Of a stretch of 54,835 nucleotides of DNA, positions 44,584-53,802 are shown in pieces. A program made the position numbers and the translations under genes. The stretch's first letter is position 1, and each line of letters begins with the position of its first letter. Source of the stretch: Candidatus Endomicrobium labiotermitis (GTDB taxonomy: Bacteria; Elusimicrobiota; Endomicrobiia; Endomicrobiales; Endomicrobiaceae); the NCBI GenBank assembly GCA_009778965.1, contig WRFE01000004.1, positions 1 through 54,835 on the forward strand, read 5' to 3'. Below the pieces are notes generated by a model. It was not told where the DNA came from, did not search any database, and was given only the letters and a program-made list of their open reading frames with translations.

Positions 44584-44584
44584 A

Positions 44585-45805
44585 ATGTCAGGGTATTCAA
44601 TAAAAAATATAATTTTTGTATTATTCAGAAATATTTTGTTTCTTGCCGGTATTTTTTTTGTATATACTCATGTGTATATAAACTATGGAGAGAGAGTTGA
44701 AGAGCTTTCCGCATTGGAAGACAGGAGTAAGGCTATTCTCGCTTCCGTTTCTGATTTTGTAAGAATAAATGAAGATATGTATGATACGAAAATGAATATT
44801 GACGATAAAATAAAAAGCATTTCCGTAGAATACGCTTCGAATCAGGCTTTGACAGATAGTTATAAAGACAGGGTTTTTGCCGCAGCTGCAGCAAACGGCA
44901 TTACCATAACAAACGATTCCGTTAAAAAAGACAATAACGGAAATGTAGTCATGAATTTTACGTTTAATGCTAAATTCGAAATAATTTATAAATTTTTGTT
45001 TGAGATTGAAATGTTTTCGCGGATCAAAAGTTTTTCAATAGATGAAAACAGTAATGTCACCGTTGTGAGCAGCCCTATTTTATACAGCCCTGAAGTCAGC
45101 GATTTTTTTGCAGGAAAGGCTGAAAAGAAAGGTGGTTTAAGAGTTCTCGGATATTTTAGCGAATTGTTTGAAAAATCTTCTCAGATTTTAAAAAACATAG
45201 GACATATTCCTTCGGGAAAAGATATAGTTCCGGCGCCTGATAATCCTTTTTATAACGATAAAGTTACACCGGTTAAGCAGCCTGTCGAGGCTGTTGCGCC
45301 TCCTAAGCCTGAGCCGGCGCCAAAACCAGCTCCGGCACCTAAACCTGCACCAGCGCCTAAGCCTGTTCCAGAGCCAAAACCAGCTCCTGCTCCTAAACCT
45401 GTTGAACCTGCTGCCCCCAAGCCTGTTCCTGAACCAAAACCGGTTCCTGCACCTAAGCCTGCAGAGCCAACGCCAAAACCTGAGCCTACACCTGCTCCTG
45501 TTACTCCGGCTCCGGCGACGGAAACTGTGCCGAAACCTGAGCCAGCGCCAAAACCCGCTCCGGCACCTGCGTCTAAACCTGAGCCGGCAAAGCCTGTTCC
45601 GGCGCCAGCTCCAAAACCTAAACCTGCGCCTCCGGTAATTATAATTGATGATATATTTTATGACGCCAATAATCCTATAGTTATGATAGAAGACAAAGTA
45701 TTCCGTCGCGGCGATACTTATAAAAATGCAAAAATTACCCAAATAAAGGAAACCAGCATAACCGTTGAAATGGATGGACATAAGTTTATAATCAATCTTG
45801 ATTGA
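44585..45805 (+). CDS. PilO-like protein with Pro-rich linker and PilP-like C-terminus
   Basis: 406 residues. One membrane helix lies at about 8-28, then a coiled-coil and a PilO-type periplasmic domain (about 60-180). Residues about 234-350 are a Pro/Lys/Ala/Glu tract of (PAPKPxPxPKP)-type repeats. The last 56 residues (IIIDDIFYDANNPIVMIEDKVFRRGDTYKNAKITQIKETSITVEMDG) look like the PilP/GspC homology-region barrel that docks on the secretin. No separate PilP is in the cluster, so this appears to be a PilO-PilP fusion. It begins 1 base after the pilN stop. Confidence 0.78.
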   Translation: MSGYSIKNIIFVLFRNILFLAGIFFVYTHVYINYGERVEELSALEDRSKAILASVSDFVRINEDMYDTKMNIDDKIKSISVEYASNQALTDSYKDRVFAAAAANGITITNDSVKKDNNGNVVMNFTFNAKFEIIYKFLFEIEMFSRIKSFSIDENSNVTVVSSPILYSPEVSDFFAGKAEKKGGLRVLGYFSELFEKSSQILKNIGHIPSGKDIVPAPDNPFYNDKVTPVKQPVEAVAPPKPEPAPKPAPAPKPAPAPKPVPEPKPAPAPKPVEPAAPKPVPEPKPVPAPKPAEPTPKPEPTPAPVTPAPATETVPKPEPAPKPAPAPASKPEPAKPVPAPAPKPKPAPPVIIIDDIFYDANNPIVMIEDKVFRRGDTYKNAKITQIKETSITVEMDGHKFIINLD

Positions 45806-45839
45806 AAATAAATATTCAGCCGTATAAAAAGGAAAAACA

Positions 45840-46403
45840 GTGTATCAGAATATCAAAGTCCTTATTGTTGAAGACGAAGAAGCGTTACGGAACACTTTGG
45901 CCGAAAACCTTAGGGCTAAAGGCTTTAATGTTGCTGTTGCCGCCGCTGCCGGCGAAGCTTTGGATTTGGCAAAACAATTCCGTTATGAAATTTTGCTTGT
46001 TGATTACAGGTTGCCCGACAAAGACGGGCTTTCTTTGATTAAAGAAATTTCGGATTTTGATAAAGAAGCTGTTCCGATAGTTATTACTGGATACAGTTCC
46101 GTTGAAACTTCTATTGAGTCTATGAAGGCTGGTGCGCACGATTTTTTGACAAAGCCTTTGGACATGGGTGTTCTTATGTTCAAAATTGAAAATATAATGA
46201 AAGAAAAAGAAGTTCTTAATAAAGGTAAAGTAAATCTTCGTAATTCCATTATGAAGGAACTCAGAAACTTTAACGACGATCAAGCAGTAATACTTTCAAG
46301 TAAAGACAGTTTGATGCTTTTAAGAACGGAAGGTTTTTTCAGAAAAGTTATTTTGTTTTTCGGTAAAATTCTAAGAAAGTTGAAAAGATTTTATTGGGGT
46401 TAG
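45840..46403 (+). CDS. Receiver-domain response regulator without known output
   Basis: 187 residues from a GTG start with AAAAGGA about 8 bases upstream. Residues 4-120 form a CheY-like receiver with EDEE, phospho-acceptor D55 in LLVDYRLPD, VITGYS and K105 in LTKPLD. The remaining about 65 residues (KVNLRNSIMKELRNF...FFRKVILFFGKILRKLKRFYWG) are basic and hydrophobic with no helix-turn-helix, ATPase or cyclase motif. The extreme C-terminus could be an amphipathic membrane-binding helix. No kinase is adjacent. It lies between pilO/P and a TPR lipoprotein and may steer pilus assembly by protein contact. Confidence 0.82.
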   Translation: MYQNIKVLIVEDEEALRNTLAENLRAKGFNVAVAAAAGEALDLAKQFRYEILLVDYRLPDKDGLSLIKEISDFDKEAVPIVITGYSSVETSIESMKAGAHDFLTKPLDMGVLMFKIENIMKEKEVLNKGKVNLRNSIMKELRNFNDDQAVILSSKDSLMLLRTEGFFRKVILFFGKILRKLKRFYWG

Positions 46404-46411
46404 GCTTTTGT

Positions 46412-47209
46412 ATGAAAAACGTATTTGGCTGTATTGTCATCTCGTTTATTATGGCTGTTTGTATTGTTTTTGTTTCCTGTTCTTCTGCCGAGAAAAATGT
46501 TAAAGGAGGTTCTTCTTTATCAGATGAACGTGGAAAACACGAATCATCGAATTCTTCTCTTTTTGCCAAAGCCCGCCGTTATTACCTTGACGGAAAAATT
46601 GACAAAGCAGAACTTACTCTAAATAAAATTCTGCTTTCAAACCCAGGTGATTATAAAGCCGCGGAACTCAAAAACAAAATTTTGATACTGAAAGAAAAGA
46701 TGTTTGTTTTTGTAAGAGATACTGCGGATGAATATATGTTTAAGGCTGACATAGCTTTTAAAGACAAGAATTTTTACGAAGGACTGTTGTTTTATAAAAA
46801 AGCGGTAGATTTAATGCCTGAAAATCATGATGTCCAAAAATATAAAGCCATTGTTGCCGATATAAATGACGAGGCTTTGAAATATCTGCCTGAAGACAGA
46901 AAGAAATTTATGGATTCTCTTGAAGCGTTCCAAGCCGAAAATCTAAAAAAAACCGAAAAAATAGTAAAAAAACTATCCAAGAAATATAAGAGTATGGACA
47001 GATTTAATGAAATGATGGATTCTTATAAGGCAATGATAATTTATTCTGATGCCAACGCAACAAAAAATTTTTATAAAAACGCTTTAAATTATTTTAAAAA
47101 AGGCGAAATTGATATGGCGCAGACTTATATAGATGATGCCTTAGAACTTGATCCTAAAAACCCTGATTTTGTGTTTTTGTCGGAACAAATCAATCTGGAA
47201 CAGAAATAG
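46412..47209 (+). CDS. TPR-repeat lipoprotein of the pilus cluster
   Basis: 265 residues from the ATG at 46412, eight bases after the response regulator. A lipoprotein signal ends VFVS-C23. Helical TPR-like pairs follow (ARRYYLDGKIDKAELTLNKILLSNPGDYKAAELKNKI; FYEGLLFYKKAVDLMPENHDVQKYKAIV; ALNYFKKGEIDMAQTYIDDALELDPKNPDFVFLSEQ). In type IV pilus systems the TPR lipoprotein PilF/PilW helps secretin assembly; the position here suggests a similar role, but sequence alone does not prove it. Confidence 0.78.
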   Translation: MKNVFGCIVISFIMAVCIVFVSCSSAEKNVKGGSSLSDERGKHESSNSSLFAKARRYYLDGKIDKAELTLNKILLSNPGDYKAAELKNKILILKEKMFVFVRDTADEYMFKADIAFKDKNFYEGLLFYKKAVDLMPENHDVQKYKAIVADINDEALKYLPEDRKKFMDSLEAFQAENLKKTEKIVKKLSKKYKSMDRFNEMMDSYKAMIIYSDANATKNFYKNALNYFKKGEIDMAQTYIDDALELDPKNPDFVFLSEQINLEQK

Positions 47210-47292
47210 AATAAAATCAGAGTCTGGAATGCAGATGCATTGCAGCAGTTTTTGTTATGCATTTATGTGTCTGGCTTATGCGCATTTTTTGA

Positions 47293-47321
47293 TTGACTTT
47301 CACAGTCTTAAATTATACAAT
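47293..47321 (+). promoter_or_regulatory. Sigma70-type promoter of ppdK
   Basis: TTGACT, a 17-base spacer and TACAAT, in the gap between the pilus cluster and ppdK, about 44 bases before the start codon. Confidence 0.55.
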
Positions 47322-47364
47322 CTACAAACTGCGGTTATAAAAATATATACAAAGGAGTTTGACG

Positions 47365-50160
47365 ATGTCTAACAAGTACGTTTATTTTTTCGGCGGCGGT
47401 AAGGCCGACGGAAACGGCAGTATGAAAAATTTGCTCGGCGGCAAGGGCGCTAATCTTGCGGAAATGGCGGGACACAAAGATTTGAAGCTTCCCGTTCCTC
47501 CCGGATTTACAATTACAACAGATGTTTGCACGTATTATTATGATAACGGCAAAAAATATCCCAAAGAACTTGAAAAACAAGTTAAAGCTGCTATGGCTTC
47601 TGTTGAGAAAGTTATGGGGAAGAAATTCGGCGATGAAAAAAATCCGCTGCTTCTTTCCGTGCGTTCGGGCGCGAGAAGCTCGATGCCCGGTATGATGGAA
47701 ACTGTTTTAAACGTAGGTCTTAATGCAAAAACAATTCCCGCTTTGATAGCGAAAACCGGCAATGAAAGATTTGTCTATGATGCATACAGAAGGCTTATCA
47801 TGATGTATTCCGACGTTGTTATGGAAAAAGCCGCTGGCATAGAACCCAAAGACGATATGGGAATCCGTAAACAGCTTGAAAGAATAATGGAAGGAATGAA
47901 AAAGGACAAAGGTGTGGAATTGGATACCGAGCTTGACGCCGGCGATCTTAAATATCTTTGCGATCTTTTTAAACTTAAAGTAAAAGAAGTTCTAGGAAAA
48001 GCATTTCCGGATGATCCATATCAGCAGGTTTGGGGCGGAATCGGTGCGGTTTTCTCTTCTTGGAACGGAAAAAGAGCGATAGCGTACAGAAGAATCGAAG
48101 GTATTCCTGATGAATGGGGTACTGCTGTTAACGTTCAGGCAATGGTGTTTGGAAATATGGGCGACAGATCAGCTACGGGCGTTGCGTTTACAAGAAACCC
48201 CGGAAACGGCGATCCGAGATTTTATGGAGAATATTTGATTAACGCTCAGGGCGAAGACGTCGTTGCGGGTATTCGTACTCCTGCTCCGATAAACGCGGCA
48301 TCGCAGAGCGAACACAATAAAGGCGAAACGACTCTTGAACAGGCAATGCCTAAAGATTATAAAGAATTGTTTGCCATACAGAAAAAACTTGAAAAACATT
48401 ATAAAGACATGCAGGACATAGAGTTTACTATTGAAGAAGAAAAACTCTGGATGCTCCAGTGCCGTTCCGGCAAAAGAAATGGTCCCGCAGCCGTGAAAAT
48501 GGCTATGGACATGTTGAAAGAAAAGCTTATAACAAAAGAAGAAGCCGTTTTAAGAGTTTCTCCTGCGCAGTTGGATGAACTTCTTCATCCTATTATAGAT
48601 CCTAAAGCCGAAAAAACTACAAAAGTTGTGGCAAAAGGACTTCCCGCAGGTCCCGGAGGAGCTACAGGAGTTATCGTTTTCTCAGCAGAAGAAGCGGTTA
48701 AATGGAACGAAGCAGGCAAAAAAGTAATTTTAGTAAGAGAAGAAACTAATCCTGAAGACGTAGAAGGTATGAGAGCCGCTCAGGCAATTCTTACGGCGCG
48801 CGGCGGTATGACTTCGCACGCAGCTCTTGTAGCTCGCGGCTGGGGAAAATGCTGTATAGTAGGCTGCGCATCTTTGGATATAGATTTAGGCGCTAAAACT
48901 TTAAAAGTTGACGGAAAAACTTATAAAGAAGGCGATTGGTTCACGCTTAACGGAACGAAAGGATATGTTTATGAAGGTAAGCTTGAAATGGTTGACGCTA
49001 CTGAAAACCCGCTTCTTTTTGACTTCTTAAAAGTTTGCGATACAATAAGAACCCTTAAAGTCCGCACTAATGCTGATACTCCGGAAGATTCAAAAAAAGC
49101 AAGAATGTTTGGTGCTGAAGGCATAGGTCTTTTCAGAACGGAGCATATGTTCTATGGTGAAAATTCCGAGAAACCTCTTTTTGCGCTTAGAAAAATGATA
49201 TTGGCCGGTAAAATAGAAGAAAGAGTAAAAGCGCTTAATGAACTTTTCCCTTTCTTTAAAGATTCCATAAAAGGTACTTTGGCTGCTATGGACGGATATG
49301 CGGTAACCGTAAGACTTCTTGATCCGCCTTTACATGAATTTATTCCGAAAGAAGCATCAATGAAGCAAATTGTTGCCGACAGTATAGGCATAACTGTTGC
49401 AGAATTTGATAAAAGAGCAGCTGTTCTTCATGAAGTAAATCCGATGATGGGTCACAGAGGCGTAAGACTTGGCGTAACTTACCCTGAAATAACCGAAATG
49501 CAGATTCGTGCTATATTTGAAGCTACAGCGGAACTTGTAAAAGCCGGCAAAAAAGTTTTTCCTGAAATAATGGTTCCTGTAACATGCTCGGTTAACGAAA
49601 TTAAGCACCAGAAAGCTATAGTAGAATTGGTATATAAGCAAGTTATTGCGAAATATGGTCTCAAAAAAATTAACTACTCTTTCGGTACAATGATTGAAAT
49701 ACCCAGAGCCTGCTTGCTTGCCGACCAGATGGCAGAAGTAGCAGAGTTCTTCTCTTTCGGAACTAACGACTTGACGCAGATGAGTTTTGGTTTTTCAAGA
49801 GACGACATAGGCGGTTTCTTGGGTGATTATCTCGGCAAAAAAATTCTTGCCGACGATCCGTTCCAGACAATAGACGTTGACGGAGTAGGGCAGCTTATAG
49901 AATATGCCGTAGAGCTCGGCAGAGATGTAAGAAAAGATATGAAAATAGGTATCTGCGGCGAACACGGCGGAGATCCGAAATCTATAGAGTTCTGTCATGA
50001 AAAAGGAATGAGCTATGTTTCCTGCTCGCCTTTCAGAGTGCCGATTGCAAGACTTGCGGCAGCTCAGGCCGTTGTAAAACAGGCAGTCAAGCCTGTTGCT
50101 AAAAAAGCTAAAGCAAAACCTGCGGCGAAAAAGGCAAAAGCGAAATCGAAAAAGAAATAA
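47365..50160 (+). CDS. ppdK: Pyruvate phosphate dikinase with histone-like C-terminal tail
   Basis: 931 residues from the ATG at 47365 (AAAGGAG 7-8 bases upstream). It interconverts PEP, AMP and PPi with pyruvate, ATP and Pi. The N-terminal nucleotide-binding domain has LLGGKGANLAEM and SVRSGARSSMPGMMETVLNVG; the phosphohistidine domain has GGMTSHAALVARGWGKCC with His485; the C-terminal PEP barrel has SFGTNDLTQM and the active Cys864 in CGEHGGDP. The catalytic part ends near residue 903; about 27 further residues are Lys/Ala/Pro (KPVAKKAKAKPAAKKAKAKS then KKK), unlike ordinary PPDK. A strong terminator follows. Confidence 0.95.
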   Translation: MSNKYVYFFGGGKADGNGSMKNLLGGKGANLAEMAGHKDLKLPVPPGFTITTDVCTYYYDNGKKYPKELEKQVKAAMASVEKVMGKKFGDEKNPLLLSVRSGARSSMPGMMETVLNVGLNAKTIPALIAKTGNERFVYDAYRRLIMMYSDVVMEKAAGIEPKDDMGIRKQLERIMEGMKKDKGVELDTELDAGDLKYLCDLFKLKVKEVLGKAFPDDPYQQVWGGIGAVFSSWNGKRAIAYRRIEGIPDEWGTAVNVQAMVFGNMGDRSATGVAFTRNPGNGDPRFYGEYLINAQGEDVVAGIRTPAPINAASQSEHNKGETTLEQAMPKDYKELFAIQKKLEKHYKDMQDIEFTIEEEKLWMLQCRSGKRNGPAAVKMAMDMLKEKLITKEEAVLRVSPAQLDELLHPIIDPKAEKTTKVVAKGLPAGPGGATGVIVFSAEEAVKWNEAGKKVILVREETNPEDVEGMRAAQAILTARGGMTSHAALVARGWGKCCIVGCASLDIDLGAKTLKVDGKTYKEGDWFTLNGTKGYVYEGKLEMVDATENPLLFDFLKVCDTIRTLKVRTNADTPEDSKKARMFGAEGIGLFRTEHMFYGENSEKPLFALRKMILAGKIEERVKALNELFPFFKDSIKGTLAAMDGYAVTVRLLDPPLHEFIPKEASMKQIVADSIGITVAEFDKRAAVLHEVNPMMGHRGVRLGVTYPEITEMQIRAIFEATAELVKAGKKVFPEIMVPVTCSVNEIKHQKAIVELVYKQVIAKYGLKKINYSFGTMIEIPRACLLADQMAEVAEFFSFGTNDLTQMSFGFSRDDIGGFLGDYLGKKILADDPFQTIDVDGVGQLIEYAVELGRDVRKDMKIGICGEHGGDPKSIEFCHEKGMSYVSCSPFRVPIARLAAAQAVVKQAVKPVAKKAKAKPAAKKAKAKSKKK

Positions 50161-50183
50161 AATGCGAAATCCATAAAGCAATA

Positions 50184-50221
50184 AAAACCGCCCTGCCTGA
50201 AAACAGGGCGGTTTTATTTTT
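50184..50221 (+). terminator. Rho-independent terminator after ppdK
   Basis: AAAACCGCCCTG pairs with CAGGGCGGTTTT around an 8-base loop and is followed by T's. It lies 24 bases after the stop. Confidence 0.92.
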
Positions 50222-50240
50222 GTCAAAGAGTTATTATAAT

Positions 50241-51014
50241 ATGCCTATGTTGAGAAAATTTGTAGTATTATTATTTATTTTTATATTTTCCGTTGCATAC
50301 GCTAATCAAAAACCATCTTTGAGCGTTGTGCAGGAAAATACTTTCTTTTCTGTTTTGTCAAAAACAAAAGAAGGCATTGTGTTTTATCCGCATGTAAAAG
50401 GCGTTAATAAAATAAAATCATGGACATTTATGGTAAGAGACGAAGATAATAATTTAGTCAGGATTATAAGCGGTAAAAAAAATATTCCCGAAAAAATAGT
50501 TTGGGACGGGGTGGATAATTTTGGTCAGCCTGTCAGTGACGGTCATTATAAAATCGAAATTTATATAAACGCTGACAAGGGCGATTTGAAATTTGAGGAT
50601 TCTGAAATAATTATAGATACTGTTCCGCCGTTTGTTTCCGTTAAAGCCGCTAATGATACTTATTATATATACAGCGGCAAGTTAAATAAAAATATAAATT
50701 TATATTTAAGCTGCGGTGATGAGAGCGGAATAGATTATTCGGATAGTTTTATCAGTATATTAAATTTTAAGAATAAGGAAATAAATAAATTTAGATTTAC
50801 GGAAGAAATTCCTGAAGTTATTGAATGGGACGGAACAGACTATATATATGATGCTCTTGTTCGTCCGGGAAATTATAAAATAATTTTTTCTGTTTTTGAT
50901 AAAGCGGGAAATAAAGAAAGCTCGATATATGAAATAAGCATAGTAGAAATCGTGCATGAATCTTTTGAAAGCAATAAGCTGGAGGAATCTTCGTCGGAGT
51001 TTTTGGCAGAATAA
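50241..51014 (+). CDS. Secreted protein with two FlgD-Ig-like repeats
   Basis: 257 residues from the ATG at 50241 (50247 also possible; no good ribosome site is visible). The signal peptide ends VAYAN. Two beta-sandwich repeats each carry the FlgD-Ig signature: IVWDGVDNFGQPVSDGHYKIEIYI near residue 90 and IEWDGTDYIYDALVRPGNYKIIFSVFDKAGN near residue 195, with a DTVPPFVSV linker typical of Ig-like cell-wall proteins. An acidic Ser-rich tail ends the protein. It is likely a periplasmic or surface structural protein. It is immediately followed by the rRNA promoters. Confidence 0.72.
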   Translation: MPMLRKFVVLLFIFIFSVAYANQKPSLSVVQENTFFSVLSKTKEGIVFYPHVKGVNKIKSWTFMVRDEDNNLVRIISGKKNIPEKIVWDGVDNFGQPVSDGHYKIEIYINADKGDLKFEDSEIIIDTVPPFVSVKAANDTYYIYSGKLNKNINLYLSCGDESGIDYSDSFISILNFKNKEINKFRFTEEIPEVIEWDGTDYIYDALVRPGNYKIIFSVFDKAGNKESSIYEISIVEIVHESFESNKLEESSSEFLAE

Positions 51015-51021
51015 AAAATAC

Positions 51022-51050
51022 TTGACATATTTTTTTGAATGTGGTATAAA
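51022..51050 (+). promoter_or_regulatory. rRNA promoter 1
   Basis: TTGACA, a 17-base spacer and TATAAA, starting eight bases after the stop of the Ig-like gene. Confidence 0.8.
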
Positions 51051-51091
51051 TATCAAACATTAAACGGAAGGTTGAAATAAAAAACAACTAC

Positions 51092-51120
51092 TTGACAAAA
51101 TTTTGAAGTTGTGATATAAT
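51092..51120 (+). promoter_or_regulatory. rRNA promoter 2
   Basis: TTGACA, 17 bases and TATAAT: a full consensus match. It lies 70 bases after promoter 1 in a repeated context (CGGAAG-TTGAAA upstream). Confidence 0.88.
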
Positions 51121-51158
51121 TTACCGGAAGTTGAAAAAATAAGATCTTTAAAAAACAC

Positions 51159-51187
51159 TTGACAAAAAAATATAATTTTAGTAAACT
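51159..51187 (+). promoter_or_regulatory. rRNA promoter 3
   Basis: TTGACA, 17 bases and TAAACT, 67 bases after promoter 2 and preceded by a CGGAAGTTGAAA context like that of promoter 2. Confidence 0.75.
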
Positions 51188-51208
51188 GGTGAAGTTCGCT
51201 AAAAATGC

Positions 51209-51237
51209 TTGACAAAATTTTCAAAATTTTGTTTAAT
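51209..51237 (+). promoter_or_regulatory. rRNA promoter 4
   Basis: TTGACA, 17 bases and TTTAAT, 50 bases after promoter 3. This is the last promoter before a 420-base leader to 16S. Confidence 0.72.
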
Positions 51238-51385
51238 TAAAAAGCGGCGCAAAAAGTTCTTTTGTTTTAAATAGTAAATAATATGGTTTTGAAAATCTTC
51301 AAAAGAAGATTATATAGTTACAAGGGTCATTAAGATTCTTTCCTAGAGGAAGACACCCTAACTAAATATGTATTAACAAAATGAA

Positions 51386-51441
51386 ACCTTTGTTAGATTT
51401 ATTAAGCTTGAAAAGTTTAATAAACAATGAAAAACAAAGGT
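51386..51441 (+). other. Long hairpin in the 16S leader
   Basis: ACCTTTGTT pairs with AACAAAGGT at the base, and TTTATTAA with TTTAATAAA further in. It is an interrupted stem of the pre-rRNA leader, possibly an RNase III processing or antitermination structure. A GGGTCATT motif occurs on both sides (51324 and 51561). Confidence 0.45.
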
Positions 51442-51584
51442 GTATTATTTTTCTCTCTAAAAAATAGACGCAAAGGCGTCTTTTGAATAGTCAAGAAGTT
51501 CTTTGAATACTAAATAACACGCAGACAAGCGCCTCTTAAATGAGGCAATCATGTAATTCAAGGGTCATTTGTAAAAATCAATTC

Positions 51585-51609
51585 ACTATACATATAATAT
51601 ATGTATAGT
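51585..51609 (+). other. Perfect 11-bp hairpin in the 16S leader
   Basis: ACTATACATAT, AAT, ATATGTATAGT about 50 bases before the mature 16S 5' end. It is likely a leader structure. Confidence 0.5.
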
Positions 51610-51658
51610 AAAGAGTAGTATCAGTAATTAAGAGCTTATTAACAAATCTCTATAATTT

Positions 51659-53179
<1,521 letters not shown>

Positions 53180-53330
53180 TAAGGAGTAAATACACGTTTA
53201 AGCTTCGCGCTTACGGGGTATTAACGGTCGATTCTTGAATTACTCATTCGGGATTGTCCGATTTTATGGGGCGTTTGTCCGCGTGTTATTTAATATTAGT
53301 TTATTATATTTGGGATTTTAGGTGCACGAT

Positions 53331-53404
53331 GGGCCTATAGCTCAGTTAGTTAGAGCGTACCCCTGATAAGGGTAAGGTCTGTGGTGCAACTCCACATAGG
53401 CCCA
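53331..53404 (+). tRNA. tRNA-Ile (GAT)
   Basis: Spacer tRNA of the rRNA operon. GGGCCTA pairs with TAGGCCC, the discriminator is A, the anticodon loop CTGATAA gives GAT, and the T-arm is GTGGTGCAACTCCAC. CCA is not encoded. Confidence 0.96.
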
Positions 53405-53433
53405 TGTCTTTAAAACGATGTGGATAATATGAT

Positions 53434-53506
53434 GGGGGCATAGCTCAGCTGGGAGAGCGCCTGCTTTGCAAGCAGGAGGCCGTCGGTTCAATCCCGTCTG
53501 CCTCCA
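53434..53506 (+). tRNA. tRNA-Ala (TGC)
   Basis: Second spacer tRNA. GGGGGCA pairs with TGCCTCC (one G-T), the discriminator is A, the anticodon loop TTTGCAA gives TGC, and the T-loop is GGTTCAATCCC. It lies 29 bases after tRNA-Ile, the classical Ile-Ala spacer arrangement. The 296-base stretch to 23S holds only AT-rich spacer with a CCGCTT/AAGCGG hairpin near 53776. Confidence 0.96.
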
Positions 53507-53802
53507 TTTTTTTTCTAAAAAAATCCAGGCAAAAAACAAATCAGAATTTATAGTTAGTACAATATAATAAGCAGTAATGTTCATTGAAAACTTAATAGTA
53601 GTAAGTTTTTTCGTATTAGAAATTAACCGTTTCTAATATAAAAAGCAAAGGTAAATCAAGCGTCTTCAAACGGTCTTGTCATTTCGATTAAATTCGGAAT
53701 ACAAGTTTGTTTGAAACAACACAATTTCAAAGAATGAAGTATAGAAGTAAATAGATATTTGACCATTATGATATCCGCTTTTTAAGCGGGATTAGATAAT
53801 GT

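Noticed and set aside
45188-45781. Arg-rich minus-strand open frame opposite the Pro/Lys linker of the PilO-like gene
   Set aside because: Shadow of the CCT/CCA/AAA repeats. The composition (RFRSRSWFW) is an artefact of low-complexity DNA.
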